Positions 34,729 to 42,908 of a stretch of 64,000 nucleotides of DNA are shown here, in pieces. Origin of the DNA: Pedobacter sp. MC2016-14 (GTDB taxonomy: Bacteria; Bacteroidota; Bacteroidia; Sphingobacteriales; Sphingobacteriaceae). The position numbers and the translations under genes are program-made. The stretch spans positions 62,001 through 126,000 of the forward strand of contig NZ_JAJMPA010000004.1 of NCBI RefSeq assembly GCF_020991475.1, in the 5' to 3' direction. How positions within the stretch are numbered: the stretch's first letter is position 1; each line of letters opens with the position of its first letter. The notes beneath the pieces were generated by a model. The model did not search any database, was not told where the DNA came from, and saw only the letters and a program-made list of their open reading frames with translations.

Positions 34729-35268
34729 TTATATGCTTTTGTTATAGTCGTCGATTGCTTTTTTCATTTCATCCACTTTTTTCTTTTGTTCTTCAGTAAG
34801 CACTGCCAACTGGGCTTCTATCACCTCTTTATTGATCTTAGCCCAGGCTTGTGATCCCTTCCACCTAAAGACGTGATTCTCCTTCGCCAAGGCCAATAAT
34901 TTAGGTTCTACTTCAGGTGATACACCAAGGTCTTCACAGGCTTTTTTATTTAAGTTAAAGGCTTTTCCCTGAGCCGTTTTAAGTTCAGCTAACTTTACCC
35001 GCTGAGGTGCTGTAAGCAAACTGTCTACACTTTTATCAAATGCTGCAGCAGCCACTTTACCATCTTCCTGTATTTTCTTTACCTTTTGAGACGATTCAAC
35101 TTGTATCGCCTTGATCTTATCTCTCTGTTCTTGCGTAAAGTTCAGTTCGGTCATAGTCCCGGAATTAAAACCAAAACCCGGTTTCTTTTTTTTTGCAGGA
35201 TCTTGTGCATGGCCAACAAGCGTAAAAACAAGCATAAATGCCGCTGTGATTGTTAAAATTCTGTTCAT
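34729..35268 (-). CDS. Spy/CpxP-like periplasmic protein
   Basis: A 179-residue exported helical protein. The signal peptide ends near VGHAQ (residue 22). A Lys-rich linker leads to an LNFTQEQRDKIKAIQ segment that resembles the LTxxQ motif of Spy/CpxP periplasmic chaperones, with a second similar motif, LTEEQKKKVDEM, near the end. Bacteroidota carry many such proteins of uncertain role. It is the first gene of the GH3-GH31-GH130-MFS unit (80 bases before GH3), after a 138-base spacer with a regulatory-looking palindrome. Function is inferred from motif resemblance only. Confidence 0.6.
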   Translation of the reverse strand: MNRILTITAAFMLVFTLVGHAQDPAKKKKPGFGFNSGTMTELNFTQEQRDKIKAIQVESSQKVKKIQEDGKVAAAAFDKSVDSLLTAPQRVKLAELKTAQGKAFNLNKKACEDLGVSPEVEPKLLALAKENHVFRWKGSQAWAKINKEVIEAQLAVLTEEQKKKVDEMKKAIDDYNKSI

Positions 35269-35336
35269 GATTTTATTTGGTTAAATTAATATTGCTTCAT
35301 CGATTTGTAGGGCGATTGAATTAGTATAAAAGTACT

Positions 35337-35386
35337 GCCTGTACATTAAAATGAACTGTACCATAATCCCATTTTAATGTACAGGC
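35337..35386. promoter_or_regulatory. 17-bp inverted repeat with TGTAC half-sites
   Basis: GCCTGTACATTAAAATG (35337-35353) and its perfect complement CATTTTAATGTACAGGC (35370-35386) flank a 16-base spacer. TGTAC occurs at 35340, 35357 and 35378. It lies 68-118 bases upstream of the Spy-like gene and 21 bases past the stop of the 1464-residue gene. It could act as a terminator (weak T stretch on the minus strand) or, more likely, as a transcription factor site, since similar TGTAC boxes precede the next unit at 50651-50708. Confidence 0.6.
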
Positions 35387-35406
35387 TTAACAAACGCCTC
35401 CCTAAA

Positions 35407-38400
35407 TCATTTAAATTCCCATGTACCCCATAATCCGGGACTTAATTCTGCTTCAGCAGGCACGTCAGAAACAATTCCAGTAGCCTTATTGCTCCAGTAC
35501 ACCCTTGAAATGGTCTGTGCACCATCGCCACGTAAAATACCGATATCACCTTTAATCAGCATGCCGGGCATTGGCTTAAGGTTCAATACTGACAATGGCA
35601 CAGAAATTTCGTAATCTCCATTTTTACCGGCAGCAAAACTAAGTTGTGCTGTCACATCTTCCACACCGTCAAAAGTAATGGTACGCCAAGGAGAGGCAAA
35701 GGGAACTCTGTCGGCAGCTTTACTACCCGCAACTACTGCGCGGTAAAGCAAAGCCTTAGGTTTACCTTTAACCAGGGTAACTAATAAACGTATGTCTCCA
35801 GCCACGGGAGAACTGCGATCTGATTTTGCAGTTGCATCCGCACCAATCATTAGATCTAATGCTCCGCCGGTTTTAAAAGGCGCAACTGGCATTTCACCTG
35901 TATTTTTAAGCAGTTCTGCATCTCCTGTACGGTAGGCCACATATAATTTATCGCCAGAAACAGTTACAGCACCAGTAACATTGTAAGGCTTGGAATTTGA
36001 ATTAAAATTGGCCTTAACGCCACTCTTGTCAATATCTACCCAATTTGCATCCTTCCAGTCGTCAACCTTGCCATCAACTACCAATGTTGCTTTGCTTAAA
36101 GCAACGGTCAACACCCCACGGCCTTCAGCCTTTTGACGCTGTGACTCTGATTTCACCTGGTAAACACGACTTTTATCAAGATCTGCAGTAGTTACATTAA
36201 GCGTACTTACAGGTAGCCTGCTTATATTTTTTAAGCCATCTACACGGACCACGCTACTCCTGGCGCCATCTACAAGATACACTTCGCCGGCTTTGGTTTG
36301 CGTAATGCTTGGCCAAAAATTCTCCTCACCAAGGCTAACTCCTTTTAAACTCATACCCCTTTCAGCCACTGGCATCCGCCAACGCTTTCCGCTGCGCATC
36401 GGTTCAAATAATGTGGCCACAAATAAACCATCTGTGGTAAATACATAAACCATACCGTGGTTGCTGTTTACTGCCCAGAGCGGGCCGGAATCTGCACCTT
36501 TGATGTCCATTAGTCCACCAAGTAAACGTGTTGGGCCTATTAATTCACCACTAAATGAGGGTAAAGGAGCTTCATGAGAAGCATGCAAACCAGGCCACAT
36601 ATTTGGATAACTCCAGCGGGCTTTCCCATCTTTGGCTCCGCTGATGGAATATTTATGAAAAGGCGCCATTCCCTGAACGGCGACCGTCCAACCATTTGCA
36701 TCTGTGAGTACCTGATTACCACCAGATGATGCCGGAGAAAGTATACCGGCAGCAAGTACCTTAGCATTACCCAACTGATAAACCGGGCTGCCCTTTGCTG
36801 AAAAACTTACTGGTGCAAACTGAGTAGCTTTACCATTAAGTTGCGCGATAATAAAAGAGAGATCCGACATCACGGTTACACCGCTTGCGGCTCCTTTTAT
36901 AAAGCTAACCTCATTGGTTTGCACCGCTGCATCTTCATTTATATCCGTCCACATAAAAAAAGCAAGTACTTTTTCTCCTTTGCCATTCAAATCAACATCT
37001 GCCGGCAAAACAGATTTAAACCGCTCTTCCTTTAAAATTTCCCAGGCATCTGCTCTTCCCATTGCAGCTGCAGGATACGCGATCCCATCTCGGTCTACAA
37101 ACAGAAATGCCGTTGGCTGCCCTCCTGTAGGATTTGAACTGTAACAATTGGTAAAATACCGTTTACCTTTATAATATAAAGCTGTTTCCGGGCCCGAGCT
37201 CCTGAATGCTAAATCCAGGCTACCGGGCGTTTTACGGTAAATGACTTGTTTTAATTTGTTTTCACCAGTTTGCCAATCCAGCGCAAATTCCATTGCTCCT
37301 TTTGTCTCCTCAGAATAGTAGAACTTAGTTTTATCCTCTGGATCTACAGTACCGCCCCCTCCGTATTTTGAAGGGCCATAAAAAGAACGGATTAATTTAC
37401 CATCCAATGTCCACACACTAACTCGTTTTGGCAAATAGTCATTTTCCGCTACCCAAAGCTGCTGTTTGGCATCTACCGTAATTCCAGCAGGGTTATTCAT
37501 GTGCAAGGGATCGTATGGACCAGCTTTAGGCGCGCCAGGGCGACCAATTGCGGAGACAAATTTTCCAGATGCGGTAAATACTTTTACCTGGTGACTTTTC
37601 CCACCGTCGCTGATCAGTATACGGTCATCCTGAGTAAAGGTTAAACCTACCGGAGCTTCCAAACCTGAAGAGATCACCGTTTGTACCGCAGGTAATTTAT
37701 TGATATCACTGATATTACTGTACTTCAGCAATTTATTTTCAGACAAAAACAACAAGCTGCCTTTTGAATCAAAAGCCAATCCCATAGGCGCGTTTGCAAG
37801 CGTTGTTCCAAGAACTTTACCCAATTTTACATCAATAAAAATCAACTGGTTCTTTTTGGTTAAACTTACTACAGCAATGCCATCACGTACTGCAAGGCCA
37901 CCAATTTCGTCTGATTTGCTTGCCTTGGGTGCGAAAGGACCCAGCGCATGAAGGATAATAGGCTTATCTGCGCCCGCGGTTAATGCGGTAATACGCAATT
38001 CTGCTTCGCCAGATTTTTTACCTGTCTCCCATACCGATCCCACATATGCATAAACATCTGTTGCTGCTTTTTCTCCTGCATCCCTTGCCAAATAAGGTGC
38101 TGCTGTCCAGGCACCACCAATCCATTTTTTTCCTCCTAATTTTTTCCCATCAAGATCTACCCAAGCCAAACCATCAGGGCCTTCGGTTACATAATTACCC
38201 AAAAATACTGCTGGCTGTCCTGTAGGGGATTGTTTCGCAGGCACAAACACAGCCGCCTGGGGTGCGCTATGGTTGGCAAGCCATCCACCAACATGATCGT
38301 CTGTGCTCCAGGGAGGAGTTCCTGTTGTATATACAGGAAATTCATACGTAGTGGTTATTTCTCCTCTAACCAACCCCCGCACTTTATATTCGCCGGGCAC

Positions 38401-39801
38401 TACAAACTTGGCCGGAATTTTATAAACACCATGTTTTGCGGCTTCTATATCACGGCCCAGATCATCCAGCCCATCCCACCAGGCTACATTTTTTCCTGCG
38501 TTAAACCAGGTTTCAGAGATCAGGTTTCTAACCCTCATTCCATTTTTATCTTCAATCACCAGTGTAACGTATCCTGCCTCTTTTAAGGTGAAGGGAACCG
38601 CAATAGGTGGATTTGGCAGTTGAGCAACCGCAGCAAGAGCTCCACCAGGGGCGGAAAGGGGAAGGTTCCCTAAGGATTGCAGCGCCATAATTTCTCCGAG
38701 CCAAACCCGTCTCCCTTCCATCACTTTGTCTTTTAAATTTCCAACACCTTTTAATGGTGCTGTTATTTTAAGGCGCACACTTGTTGTGGTCACTACTTTA
38801 CCAAAATCCAGGTAATTGGGCCATAGATGAGGAGTAGTGCCCACAATTCCACTATAGACGGCTATTGACTGCCATTGGTTTTCACGGGCATCCCTGGGGT
38901 GCTGTCCGGCAGGGCCAGTAAAAGCCTGTGCCTCTGCAGCACTAAATCCAGCCCACAAAGCAACAAGCCCACTAATTTTAACCGGCTGTGCCCATGTTAG
39001 TAGAATCCATTCTGCATTTTCTGCAGATATCACCGGCTGATTTGCTGGAGAAGCTTCCTTATAATCTATGTTTTCCCAGGCTGCCCAATTATCAGTTAAG
39101 CCATTATTCAATAGTTTTGCACGCTGATTAGAGGATTTAGCCGAAGTAATAGCTTGTCCGGAAATATTACTGAAACGCTCTTCCGCCAGCAAAGCTCCGG
39201 TTAAAAAACCTTCGTAAGCGCCGTCAGAAGCATCTGGCACATGACTAAAACGGAGCGCCCGGGTTTTGGTTCCTGCAGGAAAAACCCAAATTCCATAGTC
39301 GCTTTTGTCCAGTTCTTTGTCTGAAACCTGTCCGTCCGCCAATCTTTTTGCAGGAATCCACTGTGTTTCATCAGCCATATTACCGGGATAAGCTGCACCA
39401 GGTTTCAATACACTGGGGCGCCCCCCTCCGTCAGCGATTATACTACCAACAGGTATGGCGGTATGGAAGCCAATCCGAAGGTGGCGGGGGCCAGATTTTT
39501 TTGAAAATCCAAAGGTAACGCCAGAATGCCCTGGCTGCGTCTTATCCGTCCACAGCACCCATTGAGGTGTTTTTGCCTTTTCTTCCTTTGCCATTACTGG
39601 TTTCTCATTACCATCTACCCAATCTGCGTAGGCTGCAGGATCTAAATTATCTAATTTGACACTGGATTTGAAGGCCAGGTCTGGTTTTGGAACAGTGATG
39701 GCCTTTGTTTGCGCCAATGAAAAGGATGTACAAACTGTCATTGAAATTGCGAAAAAACAAAGGAGGCTATTGATGCTTCGTGGAAATGTCATAGCGTTCA
39801 T
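35407..39801 (-). CDS. Large secreted beta-propeller protein of unknown function
   Basis: A 1464-residue exported protein (signal MTFPRSINSLLCFFA.. to SLAQ). Visible parts in order: beta-sandwich regions with discoidin-like character (about 40-400), a FlgD-type Ig-like segment around 405-485 (WWDGLDDLGRDI), an NHL-type propeller region around 620-870 (repeats such as GLAVRDGIAVV, GLTFTQDDRILISDG, GITVDAKQQLWVAEN), a second repeat-rich region, and a C-terminal CBM9/DOMON-like domain from about 1245 (VVDGKVDDWKDANWVDID). I do not recognise a catalytic site. It overlaps the DUF4861 gene by four bases and belongs to the GH105 unit, so it probably binds or attacks the same glycan. Confidence 0.75.
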   Translation of the reverse strand: MNAMTFPRSINSLLCFFAISMTVCTSFSLAQTKAITVPKPDLAFKSSVKLDNLDPAAYADWVDGNEKPVMAKEEKAKTPQWVLWTDKTQPGHSGVTFGFSKKSGPRHLRIGFHTAIPVGSIIADGGGRPSVLKPGAAYPGNMADETQWIPAKRLADGQVSDKELDKSDYGIWVFPAGTKTRALRFSHVPDASDGAYEGFLTGALLAEERFSNISGQAITSAKSSNQRAKLLNNGLTDNWAAWENIDYKEASPANQPVISAENAEWILLTWAQPVKISGLVALWAGFSAAEAQAFTGPAGQHPRDARENQWQSIAVYSGIVGTTPHLWPNYLDFGKVVTTTSVRLKITAPLKGVGNLKDKVMEGRRVWLGEIMALQSLGNLPLSAPGGALAAVAQLPNPPIAVPFTLKEAGYVTLVIEDKNGMRVRNLISETWFNAGKNVAWWDGLDDLGRDIEAAKHGVYKIPAKFVVPGEYKVRGLVRGEITTTYEFPVYTTGTPPWSTDDHVGGWLANHSAPQAAVFVPAKQSPTGQPAVFLGNYVTEGPDGLAWVDLDGKKLGGKKWIGGAWTAAPYLARDAGEKAATDVYAYVGSVWETGKKSGEAELRITALTAGADKPIILHALGPFAPKASKSDEIGGLAVRDGIAVVSLTKKNQLIFIDVKLGKVLGTTLANAPMGLAFDSKGSLLFLSENKLLKYSNISDINKLPAVQTVISSGLEAPVGLTFTQDDRILISDGGKSHQVKVFTASGKFVSAIGRPGAPKAGPYDPLHMNNPAGITVDAKQQLWVAENDYLPKRVSVWTLDGKLIRSFYGPSKYGGGGTVDPEDKTKFYYSEETKGAMEFALDWQTGENKLKQVIYRKTPGSLDLAFRSSGPETALYYKGKRYFTNCYSSNPTGGQPTAFLFVDRDGIAYPAAAMGRADAWEILKEERFKSVLPADVDLNGKGEKVLAFFMWTDINEDAAVQTNEVSFIKGAASGVTVMSDLSFIIAQLNGKATQFAPVSFSAKGSPVYQLGNAKVLAAGILSPASSGGNQVLTDANGWTVAVQGMAPFHKYSISGAKDGKARWSYPNMWPGLHASHEAPLPSFSGELIGPTRLLGGLMDIKGADSGPLWAVNSNHGMVYVFTTDGLFVATLFEPMRSGKRWRMPVAERGMSLKGVSLGEENFWPSITQTKAGEVYLVDGARSSVVRVDGLKNISRLPVSTLNVTTADLDKSRVYQVKSESQRQKAEGRGVLTVALSKATLVVDGKVDDWKDANWVDIDKSGVKANFNSNSKPYNVTGAVTVSGDKLYVAYRTGDAELLKNTGEMPVAPFKTGGALDLMIGADATAKSDRSSPVAGDIRLLVTLVKGKPKALLYRAVVAGSKAADRVPFASPWRTITFDGVEDVTAQLSFAAGKNGDYEISVPLSVLNLKPMPGMLIKGDIGILRGDGAQTISRVYWSNKATGIVSDVPAEAELSPGLWGTWEFK

Positions 39802-41072
39802 ATTTTGGTTGAATGTTTGAATATTTTAATTGGAGCAGCCAGCCTGATTTGTAGTTGCTTAATTTCATGTAAAAAGTAAGGAGAATGGCGGTATTCAGGA
39901 TTTTGTCCCGCCCATCCTGCGATAAAATAAAAGGTAACAGGCTGATTGTTTTTAGCAAGTATTTTTGCGTAATAAGTTTGTGTAACTCCCGAACCAGAGA
40001 GGGCTGCACCGCTGTCGCCCAAAAAATGCGACTTCTCCACAATTAAGGCCATATCCAATGCATCTCCACTTTCAGCCTGCAGACCATGAGTACCAATTGC
40101 GGTAAAGACGGGGCTATCAACGCGAAAACGTGTGCTTGGCTTTATTTCAGCTATTCCACTCACCAGAATCTTTTGCCCTGTAAAACCAGACAGCCACACT
40201 TTACTTTGGTAGCCTGACATGCCCGCCCAAATGGTGATCTCCTGCTTTACATCATAGGTATACTGGCCAACAGGAACACTTAGGTAGCTTAACCTAAAGA
40301 CAGATCTAACCGGCCCCCTGGAAACCAATTTATAAGTGGTATTTTTTGCCCCGGTTACCCGATATAGTGAATCAGCCTCATATATCGCTAGCCCCCCGGC
40401 TCCTAAAGAACCGGCTACCTTCAAAATATCCATTCCCCAAGGCTGCATGGTCATGTATTCTGCAATTTTTTCATCCAGGTCGGTTTTATCTAATATCATT
40501 TTGGGTGTCTTCTTGCCAAAAATATCCATGGCATTTCTGGAATCAAAATAGTTCCTAAAGCCGATTTTATCATTTTCCCAACCTGGTCCTTCCAATTGGT
40601 AACGTTGCAAAGTACGTTCCACAGTATGATCTTTGGGCATAGTTTCCTCTTTAATTTCCTGATAACCACCTTTTCCATCCTGTTTCGCAAAACGAACATT
40701 GGTTCGCTGGGTGTAAACAGGTAAATCGGCTGGACTCACGTAACGGCAATTGATCCTCGCAGCTGCTTTAGGTTTAAAAGAATAGACCAGTACCAGTTCA
40801 TCCCAAATGCCATCTTTATTCAAATCATCTGTTTGTGAGGCTATTGCCGTACCTGTGCTATCTGTCAATTCCGGTACTTTTCCAAAAGGAATCTCACCAA
40901 ACAGATCTGCCAGTTGTTGCCTGCTGATCACTATAGGTTCATCTACCCTGCTCAGCATTGAGGTATTGCTTAAAGTCAAGCGATCCATTCGCTCCGGAGA
41001 ACAGGCTTGTTGCAGCAACAATACTGCACAATACACTACGGCTATAGCCCGGAGAACTTTACTTGCTTTCAT
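39798..41072 (-). CDS. DUF4861 family exported protein
   Basis: A 424-residue protein matching the DUF4861 family, whose activity is not established to my knowledge. The N-terminus is a lipoprotein-like signal ending in LLLQQACSPER, so Cys24 may be lipidated. The body is beta-rich, with conserved-looking stretches SQTDDLNKDGIWDELV, YQLEGPGWENDKIGFRNYFD and PWGMDILKVAGSLGAGGL. Families of this kind occur next to GH105/GH88 enzymes in polysaccharide loci. Its start overlaps the GH105 stop by 14 bases and its end overlaps the next gene by 4, so the three are tightly coupled. A carbohydrate-active role is inferred from context. Confidence 0.78.
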   Translation of the reverse strand: MKASKVLRAIAVVYCAVLLLQQACSPERMDRLTLSNTSMLSRVDEPIVISRQQLADLFGEIPFGKVPELTDSTGTAIASQTDDLNKDGIWDELVLVYSFKPKAAARINCRYVSPADLPVYTQRTNVRFAKQDGKGGYQEIKEETMPKDHTVERTLQRYQLEGPGWENDKIGFRNYFDSRNAMDIFGKKTPKMILDKTDLDEKIAEYMTMQPWGMDILKVAGSLGAGGLAIYEADSLYRVTGAKNTTYKLVSRGPVRSVFRLSYLSVPVGQYTYDVKQEITIWAGMSGYQSKVWLSGFTGQKILVSGIAEIKPSTRFRVDSPVFTAIGTHGLQAESGDALDMALIVEKSHFLGDSGAALSGSGVTQTYYAKILAKNNQPVTFYFIAGWAGQNPEYRHSPYFLHEIKQLQIRLAAPIKIFKHSTKI

Positions 41073-42888
41073 TATTGACTAATTTTTCCATTTCTATACC
41101 TGCAAAAATCAATCCGATGATTCCATGAGAATCGTCATCAATTTTTGGCCGGTTCATATAATCTTCTACCTTTTCGCTGCTCATAGTACCCACGCAAATG
41201 TTGTGTACCGTTCCATCTGTTTCTACGCAAGAATTGATATATGCCCATCCTTTTTTGGCGTATGGCAGGTAGGCAGCCTTTTTTAGCCAGCCATTATTAA
41301 TGCCTCGGGCAATGCCCAAAGTAATAATGGCTGTACCAGAAAGTTCCTGATAAGAATCCGGGCGGTCCAACACATTGTGCCATGCTCCTGATGCTGTATT
41401 CTGCAATTTAACCAGTGCATCTACATGCTTTGTATAAACCTGCAAAATTTGTTTACGCAAAGGATGGTTCTCCGGAAGCCTCAGTAAAACTTCGGTAGTA
41501 GCCCATATGCCCCAACCATTGGCACGTGACCAATATGGGAGTTTTGCCTTACGTGGCGAATATTGTGCATGCTGATAAAGGTTCACAGAGGAATCAAAAA
41601 CCTGTTTATTAAATGCCAGCACCTGTTTAGCAGCATCATCTAACAAAGCTGCTTTTTCTTTCGGGTCACTGGTTTCAAGTGCCGCCTGAATAATGAACGG
41701 GATGCCCATATACATATCATCTGCCCAGGTGGTATATTTCTCCGGTGTCTCCCTTGTAAAATTACCCTCAGGAAGCCTGATTTGTCTCTTAATTACATAA
41801 TCTTTCATGGTTTTTACAAAATCTACATATTCCTTACGGTTGCTGAAATCTTTGTGTGTAACCAGTCTGTGAATAAATGGTAACGAAGGGGCCGCTGTAA
41901 AGTCAAGTAATGGTGTATTAAAAAGCTGATGGTGTGTAGACTGAAAACCATTCAATGTGTTGACCTGGTAACCTATGAAGGGCTTTTTTTCCAGCATAAA
42001 ATCCGTCCAACGTTTCGCATAATCATCATATTTTTGAGTGCCCGTTGCTTCAGATAAATTGGCCATTGCCCAGGCAACGCCACCTGTATGGTAATTCCAG
42101 TTGTAATAGGTTCCCCAGTAAGGTTTAGGATCAATTACATCGGCAAAAATTTCAATTTTAGGAATCGTCCATGAGGTGCTTTTTGTTCCATCTGTATAAA
42201 GTTTACCAGTTTCAAAACCATTTTCTATGCTGTAAGCCGCTGGCTTTTTTGCCGAACCGCCCGCAAAAGGTCCCATCACCAACCAGTTGGTCAATTTCGC
42301 TACATCTGCACTAATGCCAGGAAGGCCGGCTATGGTCAGTTCTGGTGCCCAGGCCATTCGGTCTTCAATAAGCGCGCCTTTAGGCTGAATGTAGAAGATC
42401 CATTCGTTTCCCTGAGTTTCTGATTTAACAAGAATATTGTTTACACCCTTTTTAAGCCGTACAGGGAATTCGCTTTCCAGTTTAATGTCACGTTCACGCG
42501 GTTCTATATTTACTTTCCCAGGTCCTTCTTTTTTATAGGCCACTACATTGTTAATCCATAAGGTTAAGTCGTCATTGTGACTCACCTGAATTGTGAAAGC
42601 AGTATCGGTTTTACTAATCAGCTGGCTCATTGCATAGGCAACCGCGGGTTTACCCAGGCCAAATGTCCTGCCCAGGTCAACATGCTGTATAAAATCAAAC
42701 TGACTTGTATTGGGCCTCAATGACAATTGAAATTTAAAAGGCGTTTCGCGAATAATTTTATCGGCAACGTTTTCAATTACTTCAATTGGTCTCAAATTAG
42801 TTTTAGCGCTGGCTTGCTGTGCATGCAGGGAATGAAAAGGCATAGCCAACAAACCTACAGACAAAGCAACTTTAAAAAAGTTTGTCAT
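41059..42888 (-). CDS. GH105 unsaturated uronyl hydrolase with N-terminal extension
   Basis: Removes 4,5-unsaturated uronic acids from lyase products by a hydration mechanism. It has 609 residues: a signal peptide (LHAQ, residue 24), an N-terminal beta-rich region of about 230 residues unlike the usual compact GH105, then the (alpha/alpha)6 barrel from about 255 to the end. The catalytic region is TTWADDMYMGIPF (Asp390/Asp391), with WSRANGWGIWA and a C-terminal GTAIITLGIARGI also typical. It is exported, whereas many GH105 are cytoplasmic. It lies 20 bases after the 1326-residue lyase-like gene, consistent with acting on that enzyme's products. Confidence 0.88.
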   Translation of the reverse strand: MTNFFKVALSVGLLAMPFHSLHAQQASAKTNLRPIEVIENVADKIIRETPFKFQLSLRPNTSQFDFIQHVDLGRTFGLGKPAVAYAMSQLISKTDTAFTIQVSHNDDLTLWINNVVAYKKEGPGKVNIEPRERDIKLESEFPVRLKKGVNNILVKSETQGNEWIFYIQPKGALIEDRMAWAPELTIAGLPGISADVAKLTNWLVMGPFAGGSAKKPAAYSIENGFETGKLYTDGTKSTSWTIPKIEIFADVIDPKPYWGTYYNWNYHTGGVAWAMANLSEATGTQKYDDYAKRWTDFMLEKKPFIGYQVNTLNGFQSTHHQLFNTPLLDFTAAPSLPFIHRLVTHKDFSNRKEYVDFVKTMKDYVIKRQIRLPEGNFTRETPEKYTTWADDMYMGIPFIIQAALETSDPKEKAALLDDAAKQVLAFNKQVFDSSVNLYQHAQYSPRKAKLPYWSRANGWGIWATTEVLLRLPENHPLRKQILQVYTKHVDALVKLQNTASGAWHNVLDRPDSYQELSGTAIITLGIARGINNGWLKKAAYLPYAKKGWAYINSCVETDGTVHNICVGTMSSEKVEDYMNRPKIDDDSHGIIGLIFAGIEMEKLVNNESK

Positions 42889-42908
42889 ATATATATTTCT
42901 ATAATTAT

